Assembly: GCF_038002825.1 (NCBI RefSeq)
Contig: NZ_JBBODF010000001.1
Location: 4,464,001 to 4,528,000 of the forward strand
Direction: 5' to 3'
DNA from: Paenibacillus sp. FSL H8-0048
GTDB lineage: Bacteria; Bacillota; Bacilli; Paenibacillales; Paenibacillaceae
DNA length: 64,000 bases
The notes under the pieces were generated by a model that was not told the DNA's origin, ran no database searches, and saw only the letters and a list, made by a program, of their open reading frames with translations. This document shows, piece after piece, positions 39,053-48,438 of the stretch. Positions within the stretch are counted from its first letter, which is position 1. Each line of letters opens with the position of its first letter. The translations under genes were made by a program, and so were the position numbers.

Positions 39053-39492
39053 GATTGTGGTTCCTCCTGTATATTCAAACTTATAGCGAACTGTCCTGTT
39101 ACTTCTCCGTATACGTAGAGATCATATTCCCATGAAACGGCAAGCGATCTTCCTTCGCGCTTGATGTCCAGTGTCTTCGTGTCTGTGGTGAGATTGAACT
39201 GTGTATAAGGCGAACGATAGAATCCCGGCAGCGGTTGCCCCGGCTCAAAGGACTGCTCCGACTGGACAGCGCCATGGCGGATCAGCTTGATTCTGCCCTC
39301 TGAAATCTTCAGCGTGTTGCGTACCACAGCCGCTGCGCCTTCGGGTCCGGTCTGCTGCTCTTCATAAATGATGTACAGCGACTGCCCCTTGGCAATAGCC
39401 TCTCCTGCTGCATGCACCACACTGCGCTCTGTGCCCTGCACACTCTCCAGCGTTACCAAAACGCCGTATTTGCCTTGCGGTCCTTCAGTCAT
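39049..39492 (-). CDS. ywiB: YwiB-family protein (DUF1934)
   Basis: About 147 residues forming a predicted beta barrel, with LYIIYEEQQTGPEGAAAVVR-like and YTQFNLTTDTKTLDI strands and WEYDLYVYGEVTGQFAISLN at the end. The family is small, of calycin/lipocalin-like fold, and is linked to argS in Bacillales (ywiB-argS). Function unknown; possible binding of a small hydrophobic ligand is inference from the fold. GGGGAACGTG precedes the ATG; a GTG one codon earlier is also possible. Confidence 0.82.
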   Translation of the reverse strand: MTEGPQGKYGVLVTLESVQGTERSVVHAAGEAIAKGQSLYIIYEEQQTGPEGAAAVVRNTLKISEGRIKLIRHGAVQSEQSFEPGQPLPGFYRSPYTQFNLTTDTKTLDIKREGRSLAVSWEYDLYVYGEVTGQFAISLNIQEEPQS

Positions 39493-39554
39493 CACACGTT
39501 CCCCGCTTATTCGTACTTGTAATCATAGAGGTCATATTCGCTTTCCCATTGTAC

Positions 39555-39583
39555 ACTATATTCAGATCAGGAGGGCAATTCAA
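39555..39583 (-). promoter_or_regulatory. sigma-A promoter of ywiB-argS
   Basis: TTGAAT, 17 bases, TATAGT on minus; start about 55 bases before ywiB. Confidence 0.6.
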
Positions 39584-39607
39584 TCGCTTTTTCATCTGCC
39601 CCGGCCC

Positions 39608-40282
39608 TCACAGCGGCAATAACGCCACACTCTCCCTGCCGCGAAGCTGGCTGACCATCGATGTCCAGGTCTCCGGCTTGTCCGCAAGCACAGCGTAATA
39701 ACGGGTCAGGAAATCGGCCACCAGCGGCGCCGCGATGCTCTCCAGCTCCTCATCTCCGGGCATGAAGCAAAGGTCCAGACCGGACACCGCCTCACCATCC
39801 CCCTGCCAGGAAGGGTGGACATAGGGAATGTCTATTCTTTTATAGCCTAAATGTGACAGAACTTCACGGCGGACGTACGGGTCCATCGGCTTAATTCCGC
39901 CAAAATCATACCCCACACGGTACGGATCATAGATCTCAGCGAACATCCCCAGCAGTTCCGTGTGATTCTCAGCCGCCAGCTTCTCCAGGTCCTTCAAGCG
40001 TTGACGCGCCAGAAAACGGCCAATGCCCAGCCCTTCCCGGCCAATGATGGTGAAATCGGTCATCGCCACATTCCAGTCGGCATAATACCGGTATTCCGTA
40101 GTACCTACAACCTTCCCTTCATGCACCGCAGCGAACACGCGTATTCCCGGATCGGCAAGCGGCTCCTTCCACAGGCTGTATTCCAGCACTTCCTCAGGCG
40201 GAAATACATCCGACAGCAGCTGGTGCACCTCTCTGAACAACGGGTCGGCAATATCTGTAATTCTTCTATATTCCATAGTCAA
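39608..40282 (-). CDS. GNAT-like acetyltransferase
   Basis: 224 residues. AAVHEGKVVGTTEYRYY and MTDFTIIGREGLGIGRFLAR (an R-x-x-G-x-G/A type acetyl-CoA loop) mark a GNAT fold; the C-terminal 80 residues include YDFGGIKPMDPYVRREVLSH. Lies 32 bases after the next GNAT gene and is probably the third gene of the nitrilase-GNAT-GNAT unit. Substrate unknown. Confidence 0.7.
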   Translation of the reverse strand: MTMEYRRITDIADPLFREVHQLLSDVFPPEEVLEYSLWKEPLADPGIRVFAAVHEGKVVGTTEYRYYADWNVAMTDFTIIGREGLGIGRFLARQRLKDLEKLAAENHTELLGMFAEIYDPYRVGYDFGGIKPMDPYVRREVLSHLGYKRIDIPYVHPSWQGDGEAVSGLDLCFMPGDEELESIAAPLVADFLTRYYAVLADKPETWTSMVSQLRGRESVALLPL

Positions 40283-40314
40283 GGGATCTCCTCCAAGTGA
40301 TAGGCTGTATTCAT

Positions 40315-40983
40315 TTATTTAAAAGGATTCCGCCATTCCATCAGCGCTGCGTAATTCCCTGATTCCTCGTCCTCCAGATAACCTGCGACTACACTAACCG
40401 GAGACCGGCCGCACCGCAGCAGAAAAGTAATCACCGGATCAGACCAGCTTCCGGCGACCACCCCGGCCAGATACTCTTCCGCTGTCATCTGACCGGCCAC
40501 CCTGTGATAGCCCGGCATCCGGCCCGCTCCGAGCAGCCGCTCCAGCTTCAGTTCCACGACGACATGGTATAACGACTGGACCAGTTCCTTGCCCAGACCC
40601 AGCTTGCGGTATTTGGGACGGACACACAAATCCGCTATGTACAACGTATTCCCGTCCGGCTGATGCGAAGTAAGGTAACCGTCTGCCGTAACCTCTGACC
40701 ACGTATGATGATGCATCGGCGCCTCCGGGTCGAAATTCATCAGGAATCCGGTAACCGATCCGGCCAGCTCCCCGGCCACCTCCACACATAAAGCCCCTTC
40801 CGGAAAAAGTGTCACATGATTCAGCAGCTGCTCCCGGTTCCACCACAGCTCCGCAGGATAAGGCGGCGGGAACGCCTCAGACTGGATCGTAATCAGCTCG
40901 GTGAAGTCAGCTTCCGTATAGGAACGGATCACCGCAGGCACCGGTGTCTGGCCGTCCAGAGCGTAGAACTTCTTATAATACAT
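40315..40983 (-). CDS. GNAT acetyltransferase paired with a nitrilase
   Basis: 222 residues. IRSYTEADFTELITIQSEAF, GSVTGFLMNF and YIADLCVRPKYRKLGLGKEL (acetyl-CoA loop) define the GNAT domain. It starts 15 bases after the nitrilase stop. In B. subtilis YhcX a GNAT domain and a nitrilase domain are fused in one protein; this pair looks like the same partnership encoded as two genes, with the nitrilase first. Confidence 0.78.
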   Translation of the reverse strand: MYYKKFYALDGQTPVPAVIRSYTEADFTELITIQSEAFPPPYPAELWWNREQLLNHVTLFPEGALCVEVAGELAGSVTGFLMNFDPEAPMHHHTWSEVTADGYLTSHQPDGNTLYIADLCVRPKYRKLGLGKELVQSLYHVVVELKLERLLGAGRMPGYHRVAGQMTAEEYLAGVVAGSWSDPVITFLLRCGRSPVSVVAGYLEDEESGNYAALMEWRNPFK

Positions 40984-40998
40984 CCGCTAGTTCCCCCC

Positions 40999-41856
40999 TT
41001 ACTTCCAGTCGGTGTACAGGTCAGTGCGGCGGTCACGCCAGGTGGTTACAGACCCGTGTTCCCGGACGCGGTACAGCAGCTCCAGATCCAGATCGGCGGT
41101 GATGATCATATCATTGTTGATCTCTCCTTCGGCCAGCAGACCCTGCGGAGGGAACGGAATGTCATTGGGTGTAATTATCGCTGCCTGGCCGAAGTTGGAC
41201 CGCATCAGGTCAACGGTAGGCAGCGAGCCTACCGTCCCGGTCAGCACCACGTAGACTTGATTCTCGATAGCCCGGGCATGGCTCGTATACCGTACCCGGT
41301 GGAAGCCGTGGCGGTCATCCGTGCAGGACGGGCAGAAGATCACATCTGCGCCCTTAGCCCGGGCCATGCGCACAATCTCAGGGAATTCAATATCGTAACA
41401 GGTCAGCATGGCAATGGTTCCATGATCTGTCTGGAATACCTGAAGCTCCTCACCCGCGCCCATATTCCAGCCCTCTACCTCGGCAGGGGTAATATGCAGC
41501 TTGGCCTGCTCGGCAATTCTTCCGTCCGGATAAAAAAGATGGGCTACATTATACAGCTTGCCGCTGCGCCGCAGCACATGAGTCCCCCCAATAATATGTA
41601 CGGCATACTTCTTGGCGTACCCGGAGAACATCTCCAGGTAACGGTCGGTGAACTGCGGCAGATCCTCTATCCCCATCGCTTCCCCGTTCCCGCCTCCGAT
41701 CGACATCAGCTGTGTCGTAAGAAATTCAGGGAAGAGGATAAATTCAGCGCCGTACTCTCCGGCCGTCTTGATATAGTGCTCACACTCGGCAGCGAACTCT
41801 TCGAAGGAAGAGATGGTGTGCAAATGATATTGTACAGCAGATACGCGAAAAGCCAT
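40999..41856 (-). CDS. carbon-nitrogen hydrolase (nitrilase superfamily)
   Basis: 285 residues from the ATG at 41856, which has GGGAGGA 7 bases upstream; a longer frame to 41898 lacks a site. Catalytic Glu in LFPEFLTTQL, Lys in AKLHITPAEVEGW and Cys in LTCYDIEFPEIVRMA, the full nitrilase triad. It should cleave a C-N bond in an amide, carbamoyl compound or similar. The adjacent GNAT suggests the two act on the same amine metabolite; this is inference. Confidence 0.85.
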   Translation of the reverse strand: MAFRVSAVQYHLHTISSFEEFAAECEHYIKTAGEYGAEFILFPEFLTTQLMSIGGGNGEAMGIEDLPQFTDRYLEMFSGYAKKYAVHIIGGTHVLRRSGKLYNVAHLFYPDGRIAEQAKLHITPAEVEGWNMGAGEELQVFQTDHGTIAMLTCYDIEFPEIVRMARAKGADVIFCPSCTDDRHGFHRVRYTSHARAIENQVYVVLTGTVGSLPTVDLMRSNFGQAAIITPNDIPFPPQGLLAEGEINNDMIITADLDLELLYRVREHGSVTTWRDRRTDLYTDWK

Positions 41857-42110
41857 GGCGGCAGTCCTCCCGGGCATGATAGTTACATGCATTCTCATAA
41901 GTATCTAAAATTTTACCATAACCGTTCATAAAATCACATATTGCGCAGAGAGCGTATGCTCCCGGTTCTCCGCCATGTTCGGCAAGAACCGCTTTCTCTG
42001 CCAATGGTGAATATCTCTTCACAACCTTTCCCATAATGAGGAATACAAGCAGCGGTAGCCCTTATGGACCCAGCCTGTGTAACTGCTTGAATTCGAAGGA
42101 GCCTGATGCC

Positions 42111-44183
42111 ATGACGCGCGATTCCGCCACACCCAAAGTCCGCAAACGCCGCTTCCGCCTGCTCTTTCGGCTGCTGGTTGTCTCCGCCCTGCTGTTCCTG
42201 CTGGCCGCCGGCGCTCTGCTTGGATACCTATATCAGAAGCCGCTTCCCCCACTCGGGGATGATGTCCGCTCCAGACTGCTTGACGCCAGGGGCAATGTAA
42301 TGACCACCTTCACTACAGACGGCCGCAGCCGCGAGCCTGTTGAGCTTAACCGGATCTCCCCGCTGCTTATCAAGGCCACGCTGGCTGTGGAGGACCGGAA
42401 ATTCTATAATCATATCGGCTTTGATCTGAAAGGCATGGGAAGAGCGGTACTCGCCAATCTGGAGGCGGGCAGACGCACGCAAGGGGCCAGCACCTTAACC
42501 CAGCAGCTCGCGCGTAATCTGTACCTGACCCACGAGAAGACCTGGACCCGCAAGGCCAAAGAAGCGCTATATACCCTGCAGCTGGAAATGAAATACTCTA
42601 AGGATGAAATTCTGAATATGTACTTAAATGAGATCTACTACGGGCACGGCGCTTATGGAATTGAAGCTGCGGCCCGGATGTATTTCGGCAAAGCTGCTGC
42701 AGATCTGGATCTGGCGGAGAGCGCCCTGCTGGCCGGAGTGCCCAAGGGACCCACCTATTATTCTCCATATAATCATCTGGACAGCGCCTTGAAGCGTCAA
42801 GGCATCATCCTGGCCGCTATGGTTGATACGGGGGATATTACGGAATCGCAGGCACAGGAGGCAGCTAAGGAGCAGCTTAAGCTGAGCCCGCAGGGTCAAA
42901 AGGACACCGCGGTGGCTGCACCCTATTTCCGTGATTATGTGCGCAGTCTTGTGATCGACAGCCTGCATATCAGCAGTGACGAGCTGGACCGGGGCGGGCT
43001 AAATGTCTATACGACACTTGACCCGGATATGCAGCAGGCTGCTGAAGCGGCCGTGGATCAGGGCATGGACCACAGCAGCGAGCTGGAGACAGCCCTCGTC
43101 TCTGTTGATCCCCGCACCGGCTATGTGAAGGCTATGGTCGGGGGTACGAATTACCGGACGAGCTCCTTCAACCATGCGCTGGCGAAGACGCGCCAGCCCG
43201 GCTCTTCCTTTAAACCGATTATGTATTTGGCGGCGCTGTCGACCAAAGAAATGACCGGCTTGTCCGTCTTCAACAGCCAGCCGACGCTGTTCCATTATGA
43301 TAACAACCGCAAGACATACCAGCCCCGGAACTTCGGGGATAAATATCTGGGAGAGATTAATATGCGGCAAGCCATTGCCGCATCCGACAATATCTATGCA
43401 GTGAATACCATTATGAAGATCGGGGCAGATAAGGTCGCCGCTATGGCGGCCGCCATGGGGATTAACAGCCCGCTGCAGAGCGTTCCCTCTCTGGCGCTCG
43501 GAACCTCGCCTGTCAGCCCGCTGGAGATGGCCGCAGCCTTCGCAGTGATTGCGAATGGCGGAGTGAAGCAGCCGGTCACTGCAGTCCTGAAGATTACGGA
43601 TGCGGGCGGACATCTTCTATATGAAGCTCCGCAGCCTGAGGGTCAGCCCGTGGTTGAGCCGGCAGCAGCTTATGTGTTAACCCGGCTGATGGAGGGGGTC
43701 TTCGAGAGCGGAGGCACCGGGAACCGGGTGGCCTCGATGATCAAGCGTCCGGTTGCCGGCAAGACCGGCACTACAGATACAGACGGATGGATGGTAGGCT
43801 TCACGCCCGAGCTCTCAACCGCCGTGTGGGTCGGATACGATAAGGGCCGCGATATAGCAACCGCCGACGGCAGACGGGCAGCGCCAATCTTCGCCGGATT
43901 TACAGAGAAAGCGCTGGAGAATGTGCCGCCGAAGATTTTCCCCATTCCCGATGGCGTAGTCAGCGTATATATCGATCCGCTGTCCGGCATGCTGGCTACA
44001 GCTGACTGTCCTGAGAAAAAGCTGGAGACCTTCATCACCGGCACAGAGCCTACCGGATATTGTGACCAGCACAGCTCCGGTGAACCCGGTGCTTCCGACA
44101 GCCCTACGCCTTCCGGTCCTGCTGATCCGGTTAAGGAAGAACATTCGCTATGGAATAATATCAAGCGCTGGTGGATGAACTAA
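42111..44183 (+). CDS. class A penicillin-binding protein (transglycosylase/transpeptidase)
   Basis: 690 residues from the ATG at 42111 with AAGGAG nine bases upstream. Basic cytoplasmic tail, one membrane anchor (about 18-40), then a GT51 domain with AVEDRKFYNHIGFD (catalytic Glu), GASTLTQQLARNLYL and LNEIYYGHGAYGIEAAARMYF. The transpeptidase has SSFK with S365/K368, SDN as AASDNIYAV, and KTGT as AGKTGTTDTDG. The C-terminal 60 residues are Pro/Ser-rich. It polymerises and crosslinks peptidoglycan outside the membrane. Nearby ywhD suggests it is the PbpG (PBP2d) equivalent. Confidence 0.92.
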   Translation: MTRDSATPKVRKRRFRLLFRLLVVSALLFLLAAGALLGYLYQKPLPPLGDDVRSRLLDARGNVMTTFTTDGRSREPVELNRISPLLIKATLAVEDRKFYNHIGFDLKGMGRAVLANLEAGRRTQGASTLTQQLARNLYLTHEKTWTRKAKEALYTLQLEMKYSKDEILNMYLNEIYYGHGAYGIEAAARMYFGKAAADLDLAESALLAGVPKGPTYYSPYNHLDSALKRQGIILAAMVDTGDITESQAQEAAKEQLKLSPQGQKDTAVAAPYFRDYVRSLVIDSLHISSDELDRGGLNVYTTLDPDMQQAAEAAVDQGMDHSSELETALVSVDPRTGYVKAMVGGTNYRTSSFNHALAKTRQPGSSFKPIMYLAALSTKEMTGLSVFNSQPTLFHYDNNRKTYQPRNFGDKYLGEINMRQAIAASDNIYAVNTIMKIGADKVAAMAAAMGINSPLQSVPSLALGTSPVSPLEMAAAFAVIANGGVKQPVTAVLKITDAGGHLLYEAPQPEGQPVVEPAAAYVLTRLMEGVFESGGTGNRVASMIKRPVAGKTGTTDTDGWMVGFTPELSTAVWVGYDKGRDIATADGRRAAPIFAGFTEKALENVPPKIFPIPDGVVSVYIDPLSGMLATADCPEKKLETFITGTEPTGYCDQHSSGEPGASDSPTPSGPADPVKEEHSLWNNIKRWWMN

Positions 44184-44282
44184 CCGGGGATTGCCGCTTC
44201 CCGCTGCCCTGCGTTACGATGGGGAGACCGGCAGAGGCGTACGCGCGCCTAACTCCGCCGCAGGAAGGTGTGTCATTCATCC

Positions 44283-44960
44283 ATGAAGCCGAATTATTCA
44301 GCGGGCCTTGAGCCGGACGCGCCACAGCTGCTGCAGCCTGAGCTCTACAAGCTCGCGGCAGTTGAAGCCGCGCCGCGCCTTCTTGGCCAGCATCTGGTCC
44401 GCCGCACGGAAGACGGGGACATCCGCTGCCGCATTGTGGAGACAGAAAGCTACGGAGGTGCCGAGGATAAAGGCAGCCATGCGTATGGCAGCCGCCGGAC
44501 CGCCCGGACGGAGGTCATGTTCAGCGCCGGAGGTGCAGTGTATGTATACCTGATCTACGGCATGTACCATTGCCTGAATGTCGTAACTGCTGCCCGTGAT
44601 GAGCCGCATGCCGTTCTGATCCGGGCAGTAGAGCCGCTTACGGAAAGGGATGCCGTGCTTATGACGGCATACAGGGGTGTTGCCGTCAGGAAGCCCTCGG
44701 ACCTCTCCGGCGGGCCGGGCAAGCTGTGCCGGGCGCTGCGGATTGACAAGAGTCTTAACCATTCCAGATTCGATCTGCCGGAAGGCCCGCTGAGCATCGA
44801 GCAGGGGGAAGACCCGGAGTCCCTGGATATTGTCCAGGCCCCGCGCATCAATATTCCTTATGCAGAAGAGTATGCCGGGCGCCCCTGGCGCTTCTATCTG
44901 CGGGGCAATCCTTATGTCTCGGTCAGCGATCCGCAGGCACAGCCCCATAAGCTGTTCTAA
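44283..44960 (+). CDS. 3-methyladenine DNA glycosylase (AAG/MPG family)
   Basis: About 225 residues from the ATG at 44283; a GTG 5 codons earlier lies on top of the AGGAAGG site. Family blocks: APRLLGQHLV, RIVETESYGGAEDKGSHAYG (catalytic Glu), YVYLIYGMYHCLNVVT, VLIRAVEP and DLSGGPGKLCRALRIDKS. It excises alkylated purines in base excision repair. It follows the penicillin-binding gene by about 100 bases and ends at a terminator. Confidence 0.92.
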   Translation: MKPNYSAGLEPDAPQLLQPELYKLAAVEAAPRLLGQHLVRRTEDGDIRCRIVETESYGGAEDKGSHAYGSRRTARTEVMFSAGGAVYVYLIYGMYHCLNVVTAARDEPHAVLIRAVEPLTERDAVLMTAYRGVAVRKPSDLSGGPGKLCRALRIDKSLNHSRFDLPEGPLSIEQGEDPESLDIVQAPRINIPYAEEYAGRPWRFYLRGNPYVSVSDPQAQPHKLF

Positions 44961-45020
44961 AGACCTATACCCCTGTTTCGGCTGTGGTATATTGGGTATT
45001 AATAAGAGAACCCTAATCAG

Positions 45021-45057
45021 CCTCTCTCTTGGGACTTCCCAGGCGGAGAGGTTTTTC
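45021..45057 (+). terminator. terminator after the DNA glycosylase gene
   Basis: CCTCTC with GAGAGG and TTGGG with CCCAG in a two-part hairpin followed by TTTTTCTT. Confidence 0.75.
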
Positions 45058-45172
45058 TTCGATTTTTGATTTCCGCACCCTCAGACGCCAAAAAATGATA
45101 AACACTCCTATAAAATGACAATAAATCCCCCTATTTGTATACGCTTCCCCCGTTCTCTTAACTTACAATTAC

Positions 45173-45181
45173 TGCTATAAT
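45173..45181 (+). promoter_or_regulatory. extended -10 promoter of the AbrB-like gene
   Basis: TGCTATAAT; TTCTCT at 17 bases is a weak -35. Surrounding 150 bases are A+T-rich. Confidence 0.5.
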
Positions 45182-45227
45182 CATATATATCTACAAAAAA
45201 TATAAAGATGTAAATGAGGGACATGGG

Positions 45228-45710
45228 ATGAAAGATACAGGCATGATCCGAAGCTTAGACAGTCTCGGAAGAATTGTGGTTCCCGTAGAAATCCGCATGA
45301 CACGTAATATTGACATTGGGGATCCTATCGAATTTTTTATACTGGATGAGGATATCATTGTCCTCCGAAAGTACACCTCCACAGAATGCACCTTTTGCAG
45401 AAGTCTTGATCATGTGACCTACTATAAGGATCAGTTCATTTGCAATACCTGTCTGAAGGAGCTAAGTGACCCCGATCGCGGATCAGAACCCATCCATGCC
45501 TCCCCAAGTTCAGCAGAAGAGCATCCCGAGCCGGCACGCGGAGGACGGAGAAGCAAGACCGAAGAAATGAGTCTGCGTCTTATGAAAGCGATCGAAGATC
45601 ATCCTTATGCCAACCAGAAGGAGCTTGCCGAGGTTCTTGGCATCAGTCAAGCCAGAGTCAGCCAGCTCAAGCGCAAGCTGAACACTTCCGGCAGAACAGA
45701 TCCGCAGTAA
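45228..45710 (+). CDS. AbrB-type regulator with zinc-ribbon and extra C-terminal helix-turn-helix
   Basis: 160 residues in three parts. 1-50 is an AbrB/MazE swapped-hairpin DNA-binding domain (MIRSLDSLGRIVVPVEIRMT). 51-76 has two CxxC pairs, C54/C57 and C72/C75, a likely zinc or structural site. About 112-150 is a second DNA-binding element, KELAEVLGISQARVSQLKRK, resembling sigma-region-4/MarR-like helices. A polar linker joins them. Ordinary AbrB is about 94 residues without the last part. It may be a transition-state regulator with a second DNA contact. No target is evident. Confidence 0.82.
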   Translation: MKDTGMIRSLDSLGRIVVPVEIRMTRNIDIGDPIEFFILDEDIIVLRKYTSTECTFCRSLDHVTYYKDQFICNTCLKELSDPDRGSEPIHASPSSAEEHPEPARGGRRSKTEEMSLRLMKAIEDHPYANQKELAEVLGISQARVSQLKRKLNTSGRTDPQ

Positions 45711-45743
45711 CGTTATTCATTCATCCCTGCTTAGACATCAGAT

Positions 45744-45777
45744 AAGGCTTGGCCCCGGCGGGGCCAAGCCTTAATTT
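45744..45777. terminator. bidirectional terminator between the AbrB-like gene and ywhD
   Basis: AAGGCTTGGCCCC/GGGGCCAAGCCTT, a perfect 13-bp stem with a 3-base loop, followed by AATTTTT on plus. Confidence 0.92.
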
Positions 45778-45802
45778 TTGGGACAAGCCTATACATGATC
45801 TT

Positions 45803-46309
45803 CTAGTCCGACAGCGCGGCCTTCAGCTCCTCAGGGGAAGCGGCCCACCACTCTTCATTATGGGCCATCAGCAGGGATTTCAGCGCTGCCCGCTCGGTAC
45901 TTCCAAGTCCATCCAGAATAAGCTTTCGCTTCAAGGCCGCATCCAGCTTATTGACATGATCCGCAAGAATCTTCCAGCCGCGGCGCGCTTCGGTGTCAAT
46001 CCACATCTCACAGGCGGTAATTCCGCCGTAGAACTGCCCCTCCGGGGTACGGTCAACGGCGACCCATACGACCCATACCTGTCTTCCCGCCGGAACATCC
46101 TCACGGTTCATAGAGAATTTAATCCCCTTCTCCACTTTGCTCTTGGCATGCATGGCACCGATATCGATAACGGCGATGCCCTGATCAATAATGACAGGCG
46201 ATACATTGTTCAGATCAATCGAGCCTGCACCGAAGCCTTTATGCTTGGCTCTGGCGTTCACAATATTCAAGGCAATTTGTTTTTTGCCCTCCGGTTGTAC
46301 GTTATCCAC
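45803..46309 (-). CDS. ywhD: YwhD-family protein
   Basis: 168 residues. Conserved-looking blocks are IALNIVNARAKHKGFGAGSI, IIDQGIAVIDIGAMHAKSKV and VWVVWVAVDRTPEGQFYGGI. The C-terminal third is helical (LNKLDAALKRKLILDGLGST). In B. subtilis ywhD neighbours pbpG and ywhC; here a class A PBP lies 1.6 kb away. Function unknown; no membrane segment or signal peptide. Confidence 0.8.
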   Translation of the reverse strand: MDNVQPEGKKQIALNIVNARAKHKGFGAGSIDLNNVSPVIIDQGIAVIDIGAMHAKSKVEKGIKFSMNREDVPAGRQVWVVWVAVDRTPEGQFYGGITACEMWIDTEARRGWKILADHVNKLDAALKRKLILDGLGSTERAALKSLLMAHNEEWWAASPEELKAALSD

Positions 46310-46413
46310 ATGTGCACATCCTTTCCATTCACTAATTATTTAATTTTAGCTAATAATGCGGCGATTGCAAACATATACATCCCGTAGATGCTTGTCACGG
46401 GAGGAATCATAGT

Positions 46414-48429
46414 ATGAAGCCACATTCATTAAGGTATACCCTCATCTTCGCAGCCCTGGCTGTCCTCACCTTGCTTGGAGGCGGAATATGGTTTCTGTCA
46501 GGGCATAGCCCTGCCGTATGGACTGCCTCTGTTCCAAAAGAGGCCAAGTCCCCCGCCATTATCCCCCGGCAGCAGCCCGTGCAGTCCGATCTTTCCGATA
46601 CGATCTACACATCGGAGACAGAGGCTTTAAGCCAGCGCGTGGTTGAATACCACATGGATGTGGAGCTCCTGCCCGATAAGGAGACCCTGGCCGCCTCCGA
46701 GACGCTGACCTGGACCCATCCGGGCGTAAAGCCGGTCCAGGAGCTCTACTTTCATCTGTATCCCAATGCATTCGCATCCGCCAGCACCACCTTCATGAAG
46801 GAGTCCGGGGGTACGCTTCGCGGTGACACCATGCCTGCAGGGGGTTACGGGAGCATTACCCTGACAGATTTACGGACCTCCGAGGGCGTCTCGCTAATGC
46901 AGCGCACACAATATGTGCAGCCAGACGACGGCAATGTCAATGACAGAACACTGCTCAAGGTCCATCTGCCGCAGCCGGTGAACGGCGGTGAGAGCGTGAC
47001 GGTAAGGCTTAAATTCGAGGTCAAGCTGCCCAAAATTTTCGCCCGGATGGGAACCGCTGACGACTTCGTGATGGCCGGACAGTGGTTTCCGAAGCTTAGC
47101 GTCTATGAGCCGGCCGGCAGAAGAGGACTCAAGGAAGAAGGCTGGAACCTGCACCAGTATCACGGCAACTCCGAGTTTTATAGTGATTTTGGAATCTACA
47201 ATGTATCGATTTCTGTCCCGCCCGAGTATAAGGTCGCCGCAACCGGGTTTCCGGTGAGGGACGCCAAGGTTGTAAAGGGGCGCAAGATCTATCAGTTCTA
47301 TGCAGATGACGTCCATGACTTCGCCTGGGCCGCATCGCCTGATTTCGTGGTTGCCGAGAAGGCCTTCTCTGCGCCGCAGGTGCCCGGGGTGAAAATCAAG
47401 CTCTATCTGGACCCGCTGCACAAGCATCTCCAGGAGCGCTACTTTCAGGCGGCTGAGGCTGCACTGATGGCATTCAGCAAGTGGTACGGCCCTTATCCGT
47501 ATTCCACCTTATCGATCGTTGTCCCGCCGGAGTCCGGCAACGGGGCCGGAGGAATGGAGTATCCGACCCTGATTACCGCCTTCGGCGCCACCGACTCTTC
47601 ACCGGGCACTTCCCTGGAGCGCACAATTATCCACGAGATCGGGCACCAGTATTTCTACGGCCTGGTGGCCAGTAATGAATTCGAAGAAGCCTGGCTTGAT
47701 GAGAGCTTCACCTCGTATGCCGAAGACCGGCTGATGGAGCAGGAATACGGCGTGGTCTCAAGCCTCCCGCTGCAGTCCAGCCTGGTCTCCTCTTCACAGC
47801 CGCTTAAGCTGGAGACCTGGAAATACACCGGTGATGATGCCTACACGCGCAATGTATATATCCGTGGCAAGCTGGTGCTGAAGGATATCGAACGCATCGC
47901 CGGGACCAAGAATATGGATGCCATCCTCGCCGCCTATGCCCGCAAATACCGCTTCCAGCACCCGACCACCGCCGACTTCCAGAAGGTTGTGGAGAAAGTG
48001 ACCAAGCAATCCTGGCAGACTTATTTTGAACGGTATGTCTATGGCGGGGGGGCACCCGACTTCGCAGTTGATGATATCAGGCTCACGGTCAGACGGGACA
48101 ACAGCGATGGCGGGGACAGCCGCTATAGCGCTGTGGTCGATGTAAGCAATAAAGGCAGCCTGTACCCCGATGTTCCCGTGAAATTCACCTTCGCAGACGG
48201 GTACACTGTGCAGCAATACTGGAATGGCGAGGGTAAGTCTACTTCCTTCGAGTTAGCGTATAAAGCGCCGCTGGTCTCCGCAGAGATCGATCCGGGGCAT
48301 TCCATTCTGCTGGAGAGCAGGCATCTAAATAATTTCAGAATGGCGGAGCTTGAGCCGCGTACACTCTCCCGCTGGACGCTTAGCGCATCTACTCTGCTTG
48401 AAACCCTGCTCGGAACTCTTGTCTGGTGA
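46414..48429 (+). CDS. M1 family zinc metallopeptidase, membrane-anchored
   Basis: 671 residues. One N-terminal membrane segment (about 8-28) then an extracellular domain. Zinc site HEIGHQ near residue 407 and the third ligand in EFEEAWLDESFTSYAED; GNGAGGMEYPTL is the GxMEN-like substrate motif (here GGMEYP). The final 130 residues form a beta-rich domain. Probably an outward-facing aminopeptidase. The Met-Glu-Tyr variant suggests a non-classical M1 member. The following membrane-protein gene starts 9 bases later, so the two are coupled. Confidence 0.87.
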   Translation: MKPHSLRYTLIFAALAVLTLLGGGIWFLSGHSPAVWTASVPKEAKSPAIIPRQQPVQSDLSDTIYTSETEALSQRVVEYHMDVELLPDKETLAASETLTWTHPGVKPVQELYFHLYPNAFASASTTFMKESGGTLRGDTMPAGGYGSITLTDLRTSEGVSLMQRTQYVQPDDGNVNDRTLLKVHLPQPVNGGESVTVRLKFEVKLPKIFARMGTADDFVMAGQWFPKLSVYEPAGRRGLKEEGWNLHQYHGNSEFYSDFGIYNVSISVPPEYKVAATGFPVRDAKVVKGRKIYQFYADDVHDFAWAASPDFVVAEKAFSAPQVPGVKIKLYLDPLHKHLQERYFQAAEAALMAFSKWYGPYPYSTLSIVVPPESGNGAGGMEYPTLITAFGATDSSPGTSLERTIIHEIGHQYFYGLVASNEFEEAWLDESFTSYAEDRLMEQEYGVVSSLPLQSSLVSSSQPLKLETWKYTGDDAYTRNVYIRGKLVLKDIERIAGTKNMDAILAAYARKYRFQHPTTADFQKVVEKVTKQSWQTYFERYVYGGGAPDFAVDDIRLTVRRDNSDGGDSRYSAVVDVSNKGSLYPDVPVKFTFADGYTVQQYWNGEGKSTSFELAYKAPLVSAEIDPGHSILLESRHLNNFRMAELEPRTLSRWTLSASTLLETLLGTLVW

Positions 48430-48438
48430 GGTGAAGGA

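Noticed and set aside
41857..42034. N-terminal extension or separate gene on minus upstream of the nitrilase
   Set aside because: The open frame has no ribosome site, overlaps the nitrilase in another frame and shows no family resemblance.
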